Shown: in pieces, positions 1 to 10,865 of the stretch
How the letters are laid out: every line of letters begins with the position of its first letter
Numbering within the stretch: the first letter of the stretch is position 1
Origin: Hypholoma sublateritium FD-334 SS-4
Lineage: Eukaryota > Basidiomycota > Agaricomycetes > Agaricales > Strophariaceae
Assembly (NCBI GenBank): GCA_000827495.1
Contig: KN817618.1
Span: forward strand, 62,001-126,000
Length of the DNA: 64,000 bases
Reading direction: 5' to 3'
Program-made: the position numbers and the translations under genes
The notes under the pieces: generated by a model
Databases searched by the model: none
What the model saw: the letters and a program-made list of their open reading frames with translations, nothing else
What the model was told of the DNA's origin: nothing

Positions 1-767
1 TCTCTGACGGTATGTATCACCCATCTTTGTCTCAGCGTACTTGAGGACTCACATGTTCGCAGGCTTTACCACTATCACGTCAACTGCTATACTATTCGGC
101 AAAACCACGTTACATATGTCGCCGTCCGCGCTCATCCTCATTGGTGTGTTGACTCCTACGTCGGGGATCCTCGGCTCGCTTCTCTGGCCCGTCCTGCAAC
201 GCAAGTTCGGATGGTCAAATCTCAAGGTTCTGGTAATACTGGTAATACTGGCGTCCATGATCCCGGCGTACGGCTGTATGGGCTTCGCATTCCAGGGTCG
301 GACGCGTTTTGGGGGACTGACGACACAAAGCGAGATGTTCGGATTGGCGGTGTACTTCGGTATGACATTCTCCTCGGCTGAATATGAGGAAGCTCATGTG
401 GCAAACGTAGGTTCTGTATATGGGGCGTTCCAGGGGTACGCACGCGCCTTCTATGCCGAGCTGCTCCCCCCTGGAGAGGAAGCGAGGTGGTACGGCCTCT
501 TCTCTATAACGGATAAAGTCAGTGTTCACCATCCACCAACGCCCGATGAATAGCCATTAACTGTGCACTGACCCTTACCTTATCCAGTCCAGCTCATTTA
601 TCGGTCCCCTAGTTGTCGGCATCATATCCGACCTCACTGGAAATATTCGATACGCGTTCTTCTTCCTTGTCTTCATGATCTGGCTGGCCGTGCCCGTTCT
701 TATAAGCGTCGACGTCGACCAGGGACGGAGGGATGCACAGGAATACGAGTACCACGCGACTTCGTGA
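1..767 (+). CDS. ATG22: ATG22-like vacuolar transporter, 3' part (5' end outside window)
   Basis: Major-facilitator-type membrane protein resembling Atg22, the vacuolar effluxer that exports amino acids after autophagic breakdown (family knowledge). Coding segments are 1..9, 63..517 and 588..767. Reading SDG across the first splice (g at 9 joined to gc at 63) gives SDGFTTITSTAILF, a conserved Atg22 stretch, so the ATG at 41 lies inside an intron and is not the start. Introns are 10..62 (gtatgt–cag) and 518..587 (gtcagt–ccag). Later landmarks are FYAELLPPGEEARWYGLFS, then SSSFIGPLVVG and GNIRYAFFFLV, typical of the last transmembrane helices. The frame ends at TGA 765–767. Only the C-terminal portion is visible, so total length and N-terminus cannot be judged. 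Family assignment is strong; vacuolar location is inferred from the family. Confidence 0.9.
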
Positions 768-1040
768 TGTGAGCCGCGTGAGGTGCTGACGATGTAGATA
801 CCTCGTTGAATGAACTTCAAGACCTGTGGATAAGACTTCCTTCTTGATAGCTGGGTACACTTGCCTAGACGTATATTTAATTTTGTTGAACAATAGTAGT
901 AAGTTCTATCTGCACGTTGTTGTTCGCTAGTCTACTTCAACAGTATGTGTGCTGCATTAGCAGTGCTTATATTTGGTAGAGACTTTCAGTAAGAGAAAAG
1001 GAAGGGAGGCATTTGGATGCCTATTGTCGGAGTCGCATTT

Positions 1041-3042
1041 TCAGCTCTTAGCCTTCCTTTCCTCCAGCGACCACGGTCCGGTGATTGGACATCCGAGCAG
1101 CCCGCTAGCATTCTTCATAACCTCCTCGTGGCCCTCTATTCCAGGGTGGTGAATCAGCGTGCCACTATCACTCAACTGATATTTCACTTGACATACCTTG
1201 TTCCCATTTGATTGGACCCTATTAGTGTAGGTACGATTAGAGTGTTTACCAAAGCGAGTAAGACCACCGACCAGCTCTTCAATGCGATACCCTGCACTTT
1301 TCAACCTGCGATCCAAAAAGATAAATCGCGCTGAGGTGACATTTGAATATAGCTCGGAATTACTTTTGACTAGGCATTTCTGGTAGTAACCGAAGTTTGA
1401 CCAGTATAAGATCCCAATAATAGCCCAAAGCGTAAGTGGGTTCAGCCTTGTACCACGGGCGAGGCGTATATCTATACCAGCCAGCGAATTAGTAGCAGCA
1501 TAGCACAATATTGTGAATGAAAATAGAGTAAAATTTAATTACCTAAGGGGGTGCATCCGGGCACAGTCGCCGCTTTCTGATTTCCGTGGAGGACCTCTCT
1601 CAATCATAAATCTCCCGGAAAATCGCGGAAGGAGGAAAAATCGCTGAACAAGGGCAGTGATATTAAACAAGCCAGCGACAATAGCATAGAACACCAGAGG
1701 TGGCCTTTCGTACCTGAAATGGTCTGAGAATATATGATATAAAAACAATTGAGACTTACATCAGAGCTTGACGTGTACAGTCATCTATTAAGCACAGAAC
1801 GAAGCGTTCCACAAGGGTCTTGCAGCCTTTAGGAACTGATTCGAGTACCTCGTTTATAGTAGCTCTAGCAACATTTTTATTAGTCTGCGCTGGAATTTTG
1901 TGCGTCCTTTCGTATTCCTGCAATAACAAATAACGTCAATTGGTTCCACTTCAAATACATCAATCGTTCGGACGGCTCTACCGTTCTCCAAGTGATCATG
2001 CCCTCCATATTAGATGGAATACCCTGTATATTCAGTCTTCTGCCAACTTCTGCCCAGAAAACATAATAGGCCTCTTTTTCCAGGGGAGACAGACGGCGCC
2101 ATCCATAGCGGTCCGTGCATAGCTTTGAACAAGAGCTGTGAACATCATCATGGATTGCAAGATTTTAAAACATTTACCATAGGTTCGAGTGTGTTAAGAC
2201 ATAGAGTATACAGCAAGTCGTCATTTGACTAGGGATTGGAGGAATTGTATCAGCTTTCGGGTAATGCAACGAGAGTTACAAACGATCTTGTATTTGGAGT
2301 GTATCCAATTTACTCTTGCTATTGCAATATTAGCTCTCGGGTCGTTAGCTGGCTTTGACTCTTGGCCTTTGTTTTTCAAAGCTGAGGAAGGGTGGATAAA
2401 CCCCGACAAAGGACACTCCTGCCACGTTGCTGTACGGCTATGTAAGCCCATTCAAATACCATGCATACTAACAACCCACAAATAAGTATATCGGTCTGGC
2501 TTTATTAGTCTTGACTTAAATTAACAGATTCAAAAAAACGGCACATACATCAGAGAAGCGTCGCTGAATGGTGTCCTTTGACAACAGTTCCTTGGTCGCC
2601 ACAAAGAGCTTGGACATGGAGGGCTAATCCAGAATGAGGTCAAGAGGTTGATGTAGAGTTTAATTAGCTTCATAGAAAAAAATCCATTGTAAAACAATGT
2701 ACTTACAATACCGTAAGTATTGAGAAACACAAGCAAGCCACCGCCGAGACTGACCAACCATGGCATGTCGTATATGCAGGATACGTGCATTATCTCCTGC
2801 GCCTCTTGAGGCGTTATTTTCCCGTGTCCGTTGTTCCATCTAGCCCCAAATTTCCGATGAATAGCATTGTACCTTCTCCATCGCAGTATACGCACGAGGC
2901 ACAGCCAAAGAATAACAGCCCCAGTAAAACCAGCTGCAATGGAGATGCGTCGCAGACTGCTGATGATTTCGGTATGAGCTGGTAAATATGGATACGGGTG
3001 CAAGGGCTGGCAAAGGGACCACGACGTGTTCAACATGGCCAT
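1041..3042 (-). CDS. ER-bound oxygenase mpaB / rubber-oxygenase-like protein
   Basis: Resembles the fungal mpaB/mpaB'/rubber oxygenase catalytic-domain family (formerly DUF2236), membrane-bound haem-type oxygenases that cleave isoprenoid side chains in some members (family knowledge; substrate here unknown). Nine exons on the minus strand: 2707..3042, 2549..2623, 2284..2418, 2178..2228, 1982..2122, 1760..1917, 1543..1713, 1364..1471, 1041..1305, giving about 479 residues with consistent phases. The N-terminus carries a hydrophobic helix around residues 35–52. Then come RRYNAIHRKFG, YGIPSMSKLFVATKELL, NDPRANIAIARVNWIHSKY, DRYGWRRLSPLEKEAYYVFW and YTPRPWYKAEPTYALGYYWD, in family order. The exon 2–3 junction is the least certain, because a short segment expected between them is missing; the last exon might also hold an unrecognised intron. 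ATG at 3042 is a good start. It is convergent with the ATG22-like gene, 273 bp away. Confidence 0.8.
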
Positions 3043-6000
3043 AGCCTCGTGCGCTCTGAATCACAAGTGAGTCGGAAAGCAAGGCCAGTGACTGAGTGAT
3101 CTGTACCACTTGCGAAAAGGTCTGCTAAAATCATTGAGCCTGTTGCTTGTGACTCTTTAAATTCGGAGCCATGGGCCCATGACCCTGAATCGGATTAGTA
3201 AGGTACTTGAAGTGGAAACTCTTACCCGTTGATTGCGCATATGTACCAGTCCACCCACCCGAAGTCCGCCGCATACGAAGTAGCTTGGAGAAGGCACAGA
3301 GGATGTTCGAGAGACTTGACGACCTTACCCGGAGCTGCCGAAGAGTTAAAATTGTATTTTGAACTCATAAATCCAATTTCTGAGTAGTAGTTGGTCCCAT
3401 CCATGCAAATTACCGGCGAGCGATTCGGATCTCGTTTACAAAAAGGTATTGTAAGTATATGCGTGGTCTAGTCTCATAATCTTGCGTACTTCGCGACGGC
3501 GAGCATCGTTATAAAATATGACAAAGAATGCCTAAGGTAGGTCGAGTTACTTGTTAGCTTCTACATATTTTGCTAGCGGCAGCTCCGGTTCCCTACGCAC
3601 TCACTAGATTAAAGAACCCACGTGTTTATGGATCGGCATGACGCCACCAGCAGATAAGCGCCCGTCGTGGACTCTTACTGATCTGCTGTGCCCTCTCTCA
3701 TTGAGTGGCTTGTCGTTACTCTTTCCTCTCGACCTGCTGGCCATTGTCCAGACTAAAATTATTTGACTTTGCTGTGTCATTCACAATGAGACTATCTACT
3801 AGATTTTAGTTGTCTATGAAAAAAGAATTGGCCATATCTCCATACTAATTGTGCGATATCTCAGACCTCGTTTGAGCGCCGACCGTTGAGCGGCGATAAT
3901 CTGCCTCTGTGGATGTCCGATGCAGACAGAATCCATCTAAAATCTATCTATCGATGTTTCCAACAAATGCTGGGGTATCGCGAACCAGTTTGATGGTCTG
4001 TCAGAGTTGCTATGGAATGTCACCGCCAGACCAGCGGAAGTGGGTTGTCAGAATCTGTCAAAGTGGCGCATCAGCGGCGAGCGCCGTGACGGGGAGCCAC
4101 GCTCTGCGGCGACGACATGGACAAGGATATGTTGGGAATCTTGAGATAGAGATTTTGATGCGGTATAATTATTGTGGCAATGAGCATTGTGCAACTAGAC
4201 ATATTATCTGCTTGTGCGATGCAAGAATTCAGCTGATCGGACAAAGTATCAATCAACTCGAGATACTGGAGTTGTCACTGTAGAGTGTATTCGATCCCGC
4301 TTTCGATTTTCTTTATTGTCGGCATTGAATAAAATCAAGCGAGCTTCGCCTTGTTGGACTTCAGTCGCGGAACCATAACTTGAAATTGTAAAAATCAGCC
4401 GTGAATAGTACATACGCTCCCAGCCACTCCCTCGTATCCTATAAGTATCTTGAAGATGATACCTCATACATACTGGCCTTCAAGCTTCAAGCCTCATGAG
4501 TGCCGCACGCAATATGGGGTTCGGTGCCGGTGCCGGTAGTAATTGAAAGATGTGAGTAGGCGCGGGTGCCATGTGTGCAACGAGGTGCAGCCTGGTGCAG
4601 CGGCGTCCAAGCGGCGTCTGCAAAGTCGTCTGCTGCGTGCGTGCCTCGGGGCTGGAGCCTGACGTTGTGCCGCCACCGCGGAGGCTGCTTAGTATAATTG
4701 CTCCCCATTTCCGCCATTGCGCGCCTCGCCTCACAAGCCCCTGTGTGGGCGCCAGCGGAAGAAGAGGCGCGACGGCGTTTGGTCGGTTACTGAGCCGCCT
4801 ATGGGACATGCGAAGGTCGGATCATGATCACAAGGCGCATATTGGATGTCTATCATCCCCAGACCCACCGGCAGCAGCCGCAGCCCAGTTCTAACTTGTG
4901 CTGGGCCAACCCGACGCGGTTCGCGAGGCTCGCGGCCATGAGCCCGCGTGCGCATGTGCTTTAGTCTTTGGACCTCTGCATACCAACGCCAGCGCGGTCC
5001 CGGTCGGCCTCCTATACGCAGAAGCCATGCGCGTTCTGGGTGCTCGTTCACACATGCACATCGACCTCGGACGATCGTGCTCGCCGGTAGAGGGCGCGTG
5101 AGTAGCGCGGCGCGCGCCTCCCGTTCGGCGTGTGTCCGTAATCTAGATGACGCGCGCAGCACGTGGCCAGTGCGCACCGTCGCTAGGCGGCTCTGGAGCC
5201 TCATGTGTGCGACTCGGAATCGACGGTGGGCCTTCCGCGGGTCCTCGCGGTCAGCCAGGCGCGGTGGTGAGCTGGAAGACGCCGTCCGATGTGGCGTTTG
5301 ACCAGCGCTTTAAAAATACTGAATTGATGTCATAGTATTAGCCTGTTTGCCATTGCGCGGCGCGCCGCGGACTCCATTGGCATCTGTGAGCTTAGAATAG
5401 CGCACCACCACAATCACGGCGCATGCGTGCGTCCGTCGTTTGGGATGCAGACTCGTCTGACTAAGGCGGGTAGAGGCGGGGACGGGGCTGCGCAGGACGT
5501 TGGCGCGATTCTCGCCGGCTCGGGCTTCGGGAACGGGAGTCGGGAGGACCCCGGGCAGCGCTGATCGAATGAGCTTATGCCGGTTGACACTAGTTGCTGG
5601 AGCGCTTGGGGAACGACAAAATGTTGGCGATATAGGTATACGTAGCGGCACTTGTTTTTATTGAGAATTTGTGCACCCCTATGGCAAGCAGGAAGGCAGT
5701 CCAAGGATAAATCGATAACTAGTCACACGACCCGCAAAATGTAAGTTCAACTCGGAGACAAACGGAAAACATAAGCCTAAATTCGAAGGAGCTGGTTCGA
5801 GGACTACTTACTTGACTTACCCTGAATTCGTCTTTGCCAACCCAGAAACAGCCCAAACCGCCAATAGAGTGACGGTACATCATTGCTGGAACGAGATAGG
5901 CGCCCGTGATTATTCGCATTTTACATAATTGATTGGCGCGGAAAATGATCGTCGTCGCAAATCCATTCGCGCTCTACTTACCGCGATTTAGGTGCCGGAT

Positions 6001-7474
6001 ACATATATCTGCTCATGAGCTGTACTTACGTAGATAAAAAAAATATGACTTGCGAGCGCTGAGTACAAAAATTCTTATTCCGAGCTGGATACTGACATAT
6101 CTAATATGTGTGCATTGTTGGCCAAGTGCGTCGCGGTGATTGTCAGTATCTGTCAAAATGTTTGATTGTAAGAGATGGTCACTGTTCGCGTGTAGGAGAT
6201 CAATAATTAAGATGATCTCTCTCGATCTTATGGGATGCTCTCTGATGCTCTGGTTCTCGAAATAAATCGGTACTGAAAGTATTAATTTCTCAATCCAAAT
6301 TACAGGGCACTTATCACTGCTGTAATGGTTCCCCAACGGTTCTCCAGCCTTGCTCAGACCTTTGGCTACATAGAGAATTGTGGCTAATTACCTGAATTCC
6401 TTACAAGGTTTTTTTTTCTCGTATTTCGGCGATTTAGAGGTTCTTGACACAGAAATATTCTTGCAATTTTTAGTTATACGCTATGTAAGTGAGCGTCCGG
6501 GAGAGGCTTGCCCTCCGTCGACGCACAACGGCGCACGTGCAAATCACATGTACCCGTCGCGTCTGGCCCTGAAGCCGCGGCGCGCGCCTCTTAGTAATAG
6601 GAATCCGATGCTCTCACCACCTTCTCTCCTCTTTATCTCTCCTCATAATCATCTCCTATAATACCCCCGTGTTTGCTTCTGGTCCCGGAACCATCACTTC
6701 AATTTGGAAAGCAATTTACCATATCTCAGACCTAGAATATATGTACAGTGAGTCCCGTCGTATGAATAACTGATAGAGAATGAGATTGCACTGACTATAT
6801 GCGCGCATATGTGTTCTGAATATTCCTGAAGCATTCTGAAAACCCCAACATATCGTGAATCCATACTTATGCGTTACAGTCAGAATCAATGTGCTCCGAC
6901 ATGCGACTTCGGCCCGCATATATGGGCTCATTTATTGCTCATACAGAAGAATAGGAGAAATATGTGAGTCAAGGTTTCCTGAACTTGCGTCCCCTCGGGC
7001 CTCGGGCTACTATCTGCATTACTGAATGGAGGGACTTTCCGTGGTTTCCACCTTTTGATTGTACACATGTAATCGCTTGGAAAACAGGTATCTTGAGCAT
7101 ACACGTATTCCAGTTCCTACGGTAAGCCTCCTTGCGTTGATGTGTACTCATCTGTCCAATTCTGACACACCATTTGCATGCAGCTCATGCCCACCGACAA
7201 AGTTGTCTCTGGCTCGTCCCGGGGTCCTGGTTTGGGGTATAGATCCGTGGGTCGCAGATTACCCCATAACGAGGTGAGCTGATCCGCGCTGGCTTGCGTG
7301 GCGGCGGTTCAATGTCCTGGTGGGGCTGAAGGATCATGCCGTGGCGGTGCAGCGTGGGGTCTGTGCGGGCCGATTGGTGGTTCTCGCGGTGCCTATCGAA
7401 TCACTCTTTACCAAGGACCACCACACGGTGCCTCTCCTCTCAAACCATCCGTCCATCCATCCATTCACCAATTC
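3043..7474. other. long intergenic region with GC-rich island
   Basis: No gene could be supported in about 4.4 kb. The part from roughly 4480 to 5650 is markedly GC/CpG-rich and opens reading frames on both strands in several frames at once, which is what base composition alone produces. None of the translations shows a recognisable domain. An open frame at 3222–3404 on the minus strand is short and unrecognised. The last kilobase upstream of 7475 probably contains the promoter and 5' leader of the Sfp1-like gene. No tRNA or rRNA was recognised. Confidence 0.5.
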
Positions 7475-10400
7475 ATGATCGCCCACTCGCAGCCCATTGC
7501 GCTTCCTGCTAGCGCCGCCCCCGCCGCGGGAGGCAGCTCTCTGGCTCAGCAAGATTATGCAATGCACGACGCGGGCTCATACAGCGGCGGCGACGCCGAG
7601 GGGACGTTCAATCCCGCCTCCTTCACCCGTCACTTCCTCGGCTCGCCCATCTCATGGCGCGCTAGTTCCTGGGGCATGCATAATGCTCGTATCCCCGCGG
7701 GCTCGCCTACTGCCCAACTGCTCAGCAGCATAGAGTGCGTCTCTTCTTGTCTCATGTTGTGCGCGTGCTGATATAAGCAGCCTAAACGACTACCGCGCGG
7801 GCAAGACCCCGTCTTCGATTGAGAGTGACTCTATAATGAATGCGTTGAACGTATTTGAGCGCGAGGGCGAGCTAGTGCGTGTTTCCTTTACCCTGCCGTC
7901 ACACCTCACTAAGGCCGCCCACTAATAGTGCCGCAATTACACATGCTGTGGGCTCCACCTAACGGATTTGCATGCGCTGCTCGAGCACTTTGAGGAGGTG
8001 CATATAGTCGTACTCGACCCCGAATCTGCGGCTCCGCAAGCGCACATTCAGATCCCTTTCAACCCAACGGTGCATACTGTCCCCGATGCCCAACCACTGC
8101 CTCACCAGGGACTCCCGCACCACCTACAATCTCAACAATTGTCGCAGCAACTTCCCCAGCAGCGCCACCAACAACAGCAACAGTTTGCGCAACACCCTCA
8201 GCGGCAGCAATACGCGCAATCTCAACCTCAATCGCAGCATTCACAGCCATATGCGACGCCATTTGACCCAGACGATATGGAGCTGGACCTCGACCTTGAT
8301 AACACCTCTCTCTCCGGGCCACCTTCACACCCGCCACCACCTCCACCTTCATCGCGATCGTCGCCGTCGTCCTTGGCGCCATCTAGTGCGGCGCCGAGCC
8401 CACCCGACACACCGATCTCGACGCCACTCTCTGCGTACCCGTCATCGCCCGGATACCTTCCGATGGGTTTCTCTGGCGCACAGGGACAATATGTCTCAGG
8501 TCCGCCCTCACCATTGGGCATGAGCGCATACGGTAGCACGGCTCCGTCGACGGCTGCATCAACACGCCAAAATTCTCCGAGTCCGTCGGCAAATTCGCCT
8601 GAGAGCAGCAATAGCTCAAATGCGAATATGTCAACGAACGGGCGCCCCGCTTTGTCCGCGCTCACTTTTCCTCGCTCCCTCTTCCCCGCTGGATTCCCGG
8701 CATCGGGCTTCGCCGGCCCCGGGTTTTCTGGAGCCGGACGGGGTGGCAGCGGCCTCAATAATGGCAGTACGATACAGCCGGAGGATGCGTTCAACGCATA
8801 CGCTCGCTTCGCGTCCGATTACTCAAGCTGCATGCCTGGAGCTCAGTTCAACGGGGCCACGGTCGATGAGGCGAGTGCGTGGGGGGCTAACGATGTTGGG
8901 CAGGGAATTGGAGGTGCAGTTAACGGAGATGGGAACGAGGGGTGCGTACCACCTGCGCTGCTTTTCGCTGGTGTGGGTAGTCCTGGAAAGTCTGGCAACC
9001 CGAAGAAGTCTCAGCACGGCAGCAAGGGCGCACACGCGGCACGGGCGCAGGCGCCCACTCAAAACGGCCAAAGTAACCAGTCAGGCGCGACCGCCGCCAA
9101 CGCTACTCCACAACTCTCCACTACCACCGCCGCACAATCTTCTTCCGCTTCCCATAATACGATCTCCGCACCGACACCTTCTTATGCTCCAGTCACGACG
9201 ACGGCGACAGCATCCCCGTCCGCGTCACTCCAGCGGCCGCCTACTTCTCTGCTTATGTCGAAGCCGTTCCGATGCCCGAAACCGAACTGCAATAAGTCGT
9301 ACAAGCAAGCCAATGGGCTGAAATACCACATGACCCATGGGAGCTGCAACTTTGCGCCGCCGAAGGACTTGGAGCACGTGAAGGATTTGTTGGAGAGGAA
9401 GAGGCGGGAACGGGAGGCGAACGGAGGGCAGCCGTCCGGTGGGCAGGGTAGTGGGTTGGTGCGGAGCACGAGCCTTGGGTCTGCGCCGCAGCCCATGATC
9501 AACGGACAGTCGCATTCGCAAACACCCAGCCACTCGCAGACGCAACCGGGAACACCTCTCTCGCCCACTTCAATACTCAGCCTCACACCCGCGGACCTCG
9601 CCCACATCTCCGAATCAGATCTTGTCGAGGTTGAACGCGAGGCGGAACGGCGCTTGCGCCCTTTCGCGTGTGGCGTCGGCGAGTGCACACGCCGGTACAA
9701 AAACATGAACGGCCTTCGATATCATTATCAGCATAGCGGCGATCACGGCGCGGTCGGATTGGCGCTGTTGGCGAGCGGGGTGCATGAATGCTTGGGCGGC
9801 AAGCGGGGACAGGCCGGCCACAATCAGAACCAGAACCAGAACCAGAACCAGCACAGCCAGCCGCAGCAAGCCGGTGCGCATAGACTTGGGGGCGGCGGGA
9901 AGGGCAGCGTGAGTGTCCCGGTCAGCCGCGCAGGGAGCGTCAGTGTGGCGACAAGCCGGGTGGGCACCCCGGCTCCGCACGGGCAGAGCGCGTTCATGTC
10001 GACGTATGGACAGCAGCACCAGAGCCAGCAGCAGCAGCAACAACACGCGTACGCTCTGCCGCCGATGACGCTCGGTTTGGGGCTCCAACCACTAGGGGCT
10101 GCATCTAACGCGAGTTCGACGGCGACGTTGACCCCAAACACCATGTCGAACCTGAAGACGACAGCGATCACACCGACGACGGCACCGCCTATGGCCGTCC
10201 AGGCTCAGGCCTTCGTCGTCCCGCAAGCAACCTCCCAGTTCCAAGCGCAGCATTCGCGCTCGAGCTCCGGCACCTCTAACGCTAGCCCGTCGCGGCCAGG
10301 CAGCGCCGGGACGCACGCTCAGGCGCAGCAGCAGCCCCAGACCCAGCAGGCATCACCCCAGTCCCAGCTCAACGTGGCGCAGGGGCAGTACGCGTACCCG

Positions 10401-10865
10401 TCTAGTGTCTACCAACATTACGCGCAGCAGCAACAGCGATATGGGCTCGGACTCGGGCTCGGCAAGGGCGTCGCGTTGGGCACGGGCCCGAGTGGGAGTG
10501 CGAACGTGAATGTCCTCGGGGCCAACTCGACACTGAACTCACCCCTGAACCCCACGACCGCCGCGGCGCCGAGCAGCGCCGCTGAGGCTAGCCCCGCGGC
10601 GAGCAGCAGCAGCAGCAGCAGCGGGAACAGCGGGTCGCCGAGTGCCAGCGGCGCGGAGTATGGCGGTGGTCTCTTCCTCAACGCCCACGGCGAGTTCGTG
10701 GCGTCGGAGGACGCGCTCGGGCTCGGGTTTGGGCAGCAGAATGCCGAGCACGGTCACAGGGAGATGGGCCTGGAGGAGCAGGAGCAGGATGCGGCGCGCG
10801 CCGCGGCGATGTACGCGCGGCAGCAGCACCAGCAGAATGCGGCCGGAGTGGGGATGGAGTTGTAA
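7475..10865 (+). CDS. Sfp1-like C2H2 zinc-finger transcription factor
   Basis: A 1096-residue, low-complexity-rich C2H2 protein related to the split-finger Sfp1 type, regulators of ribosomal and growth genes in yeasts (family knowledge). Exons are 7475..7734, 7781..7874 and 7929..10865; introns follow phases 2 and 0, both with gtgcgt donors. Residues about 15–70 contain a motif DYAMHD…PASFTRHFLGSPISW that recurs in the two kinases at 23–28 kb. A first Cys/His finger (CRNYTCCG…HFEEVH) starts at about residue 119. Two further fingers, FRCPKPNCNKSY…GLKYHMTHGSC and FACGVGECTRRY…LRYHYQHSGDH, lie near residues 561–590 and 695–722. Long Q-, S-, P- and NQ-rich tracts fill the rest. Start at 7475 is the first ATG compatible with the conserved motif. 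Probable nuclear activator; target genes cannot be read from sequence. Confidence 0.88.
9825..9848 (+). repeat. cagaac hexanucleotide repeat (4 units), coding
   Basis: Four perfect cagaac units inside the Sfp1-like gene encode an Asn-Gln run, followed by a degenerate cagcac unit. Such coding microsatellites can vary in length between strains. Confidence 0.9.
10602..10622 (+). repeat. agc trinucleotide repeat (7 units), coding
   Basis: Seven agc units in the Sfp1-like gene encode a serine run near its C-terminus. Confidence 0.9.

Noticed and set aside
41..62. ATG at 41 as start of the first transporter gene
   Set aside because: It lies in the intron 10–62; the conserved SDGFTT reading needs the splice from position 9 to 63.
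3222..3404. Minus-strand open frame upstream of the mpaB-like gene
   Set aside because: Short, no family resemblance, and the oxygenase already has a good start at 3042.
4480..5650. Many overlapping open frames on both strands
   Set aside because: They follow from GC-rich composition; no domain or splice logic supports any of them.
8059..10316. Long antisense frames opposite the Sfp1-like gene
   Set aside because: Mirror images of low-complexity, GC-rich coding sequence; no independent evidence.
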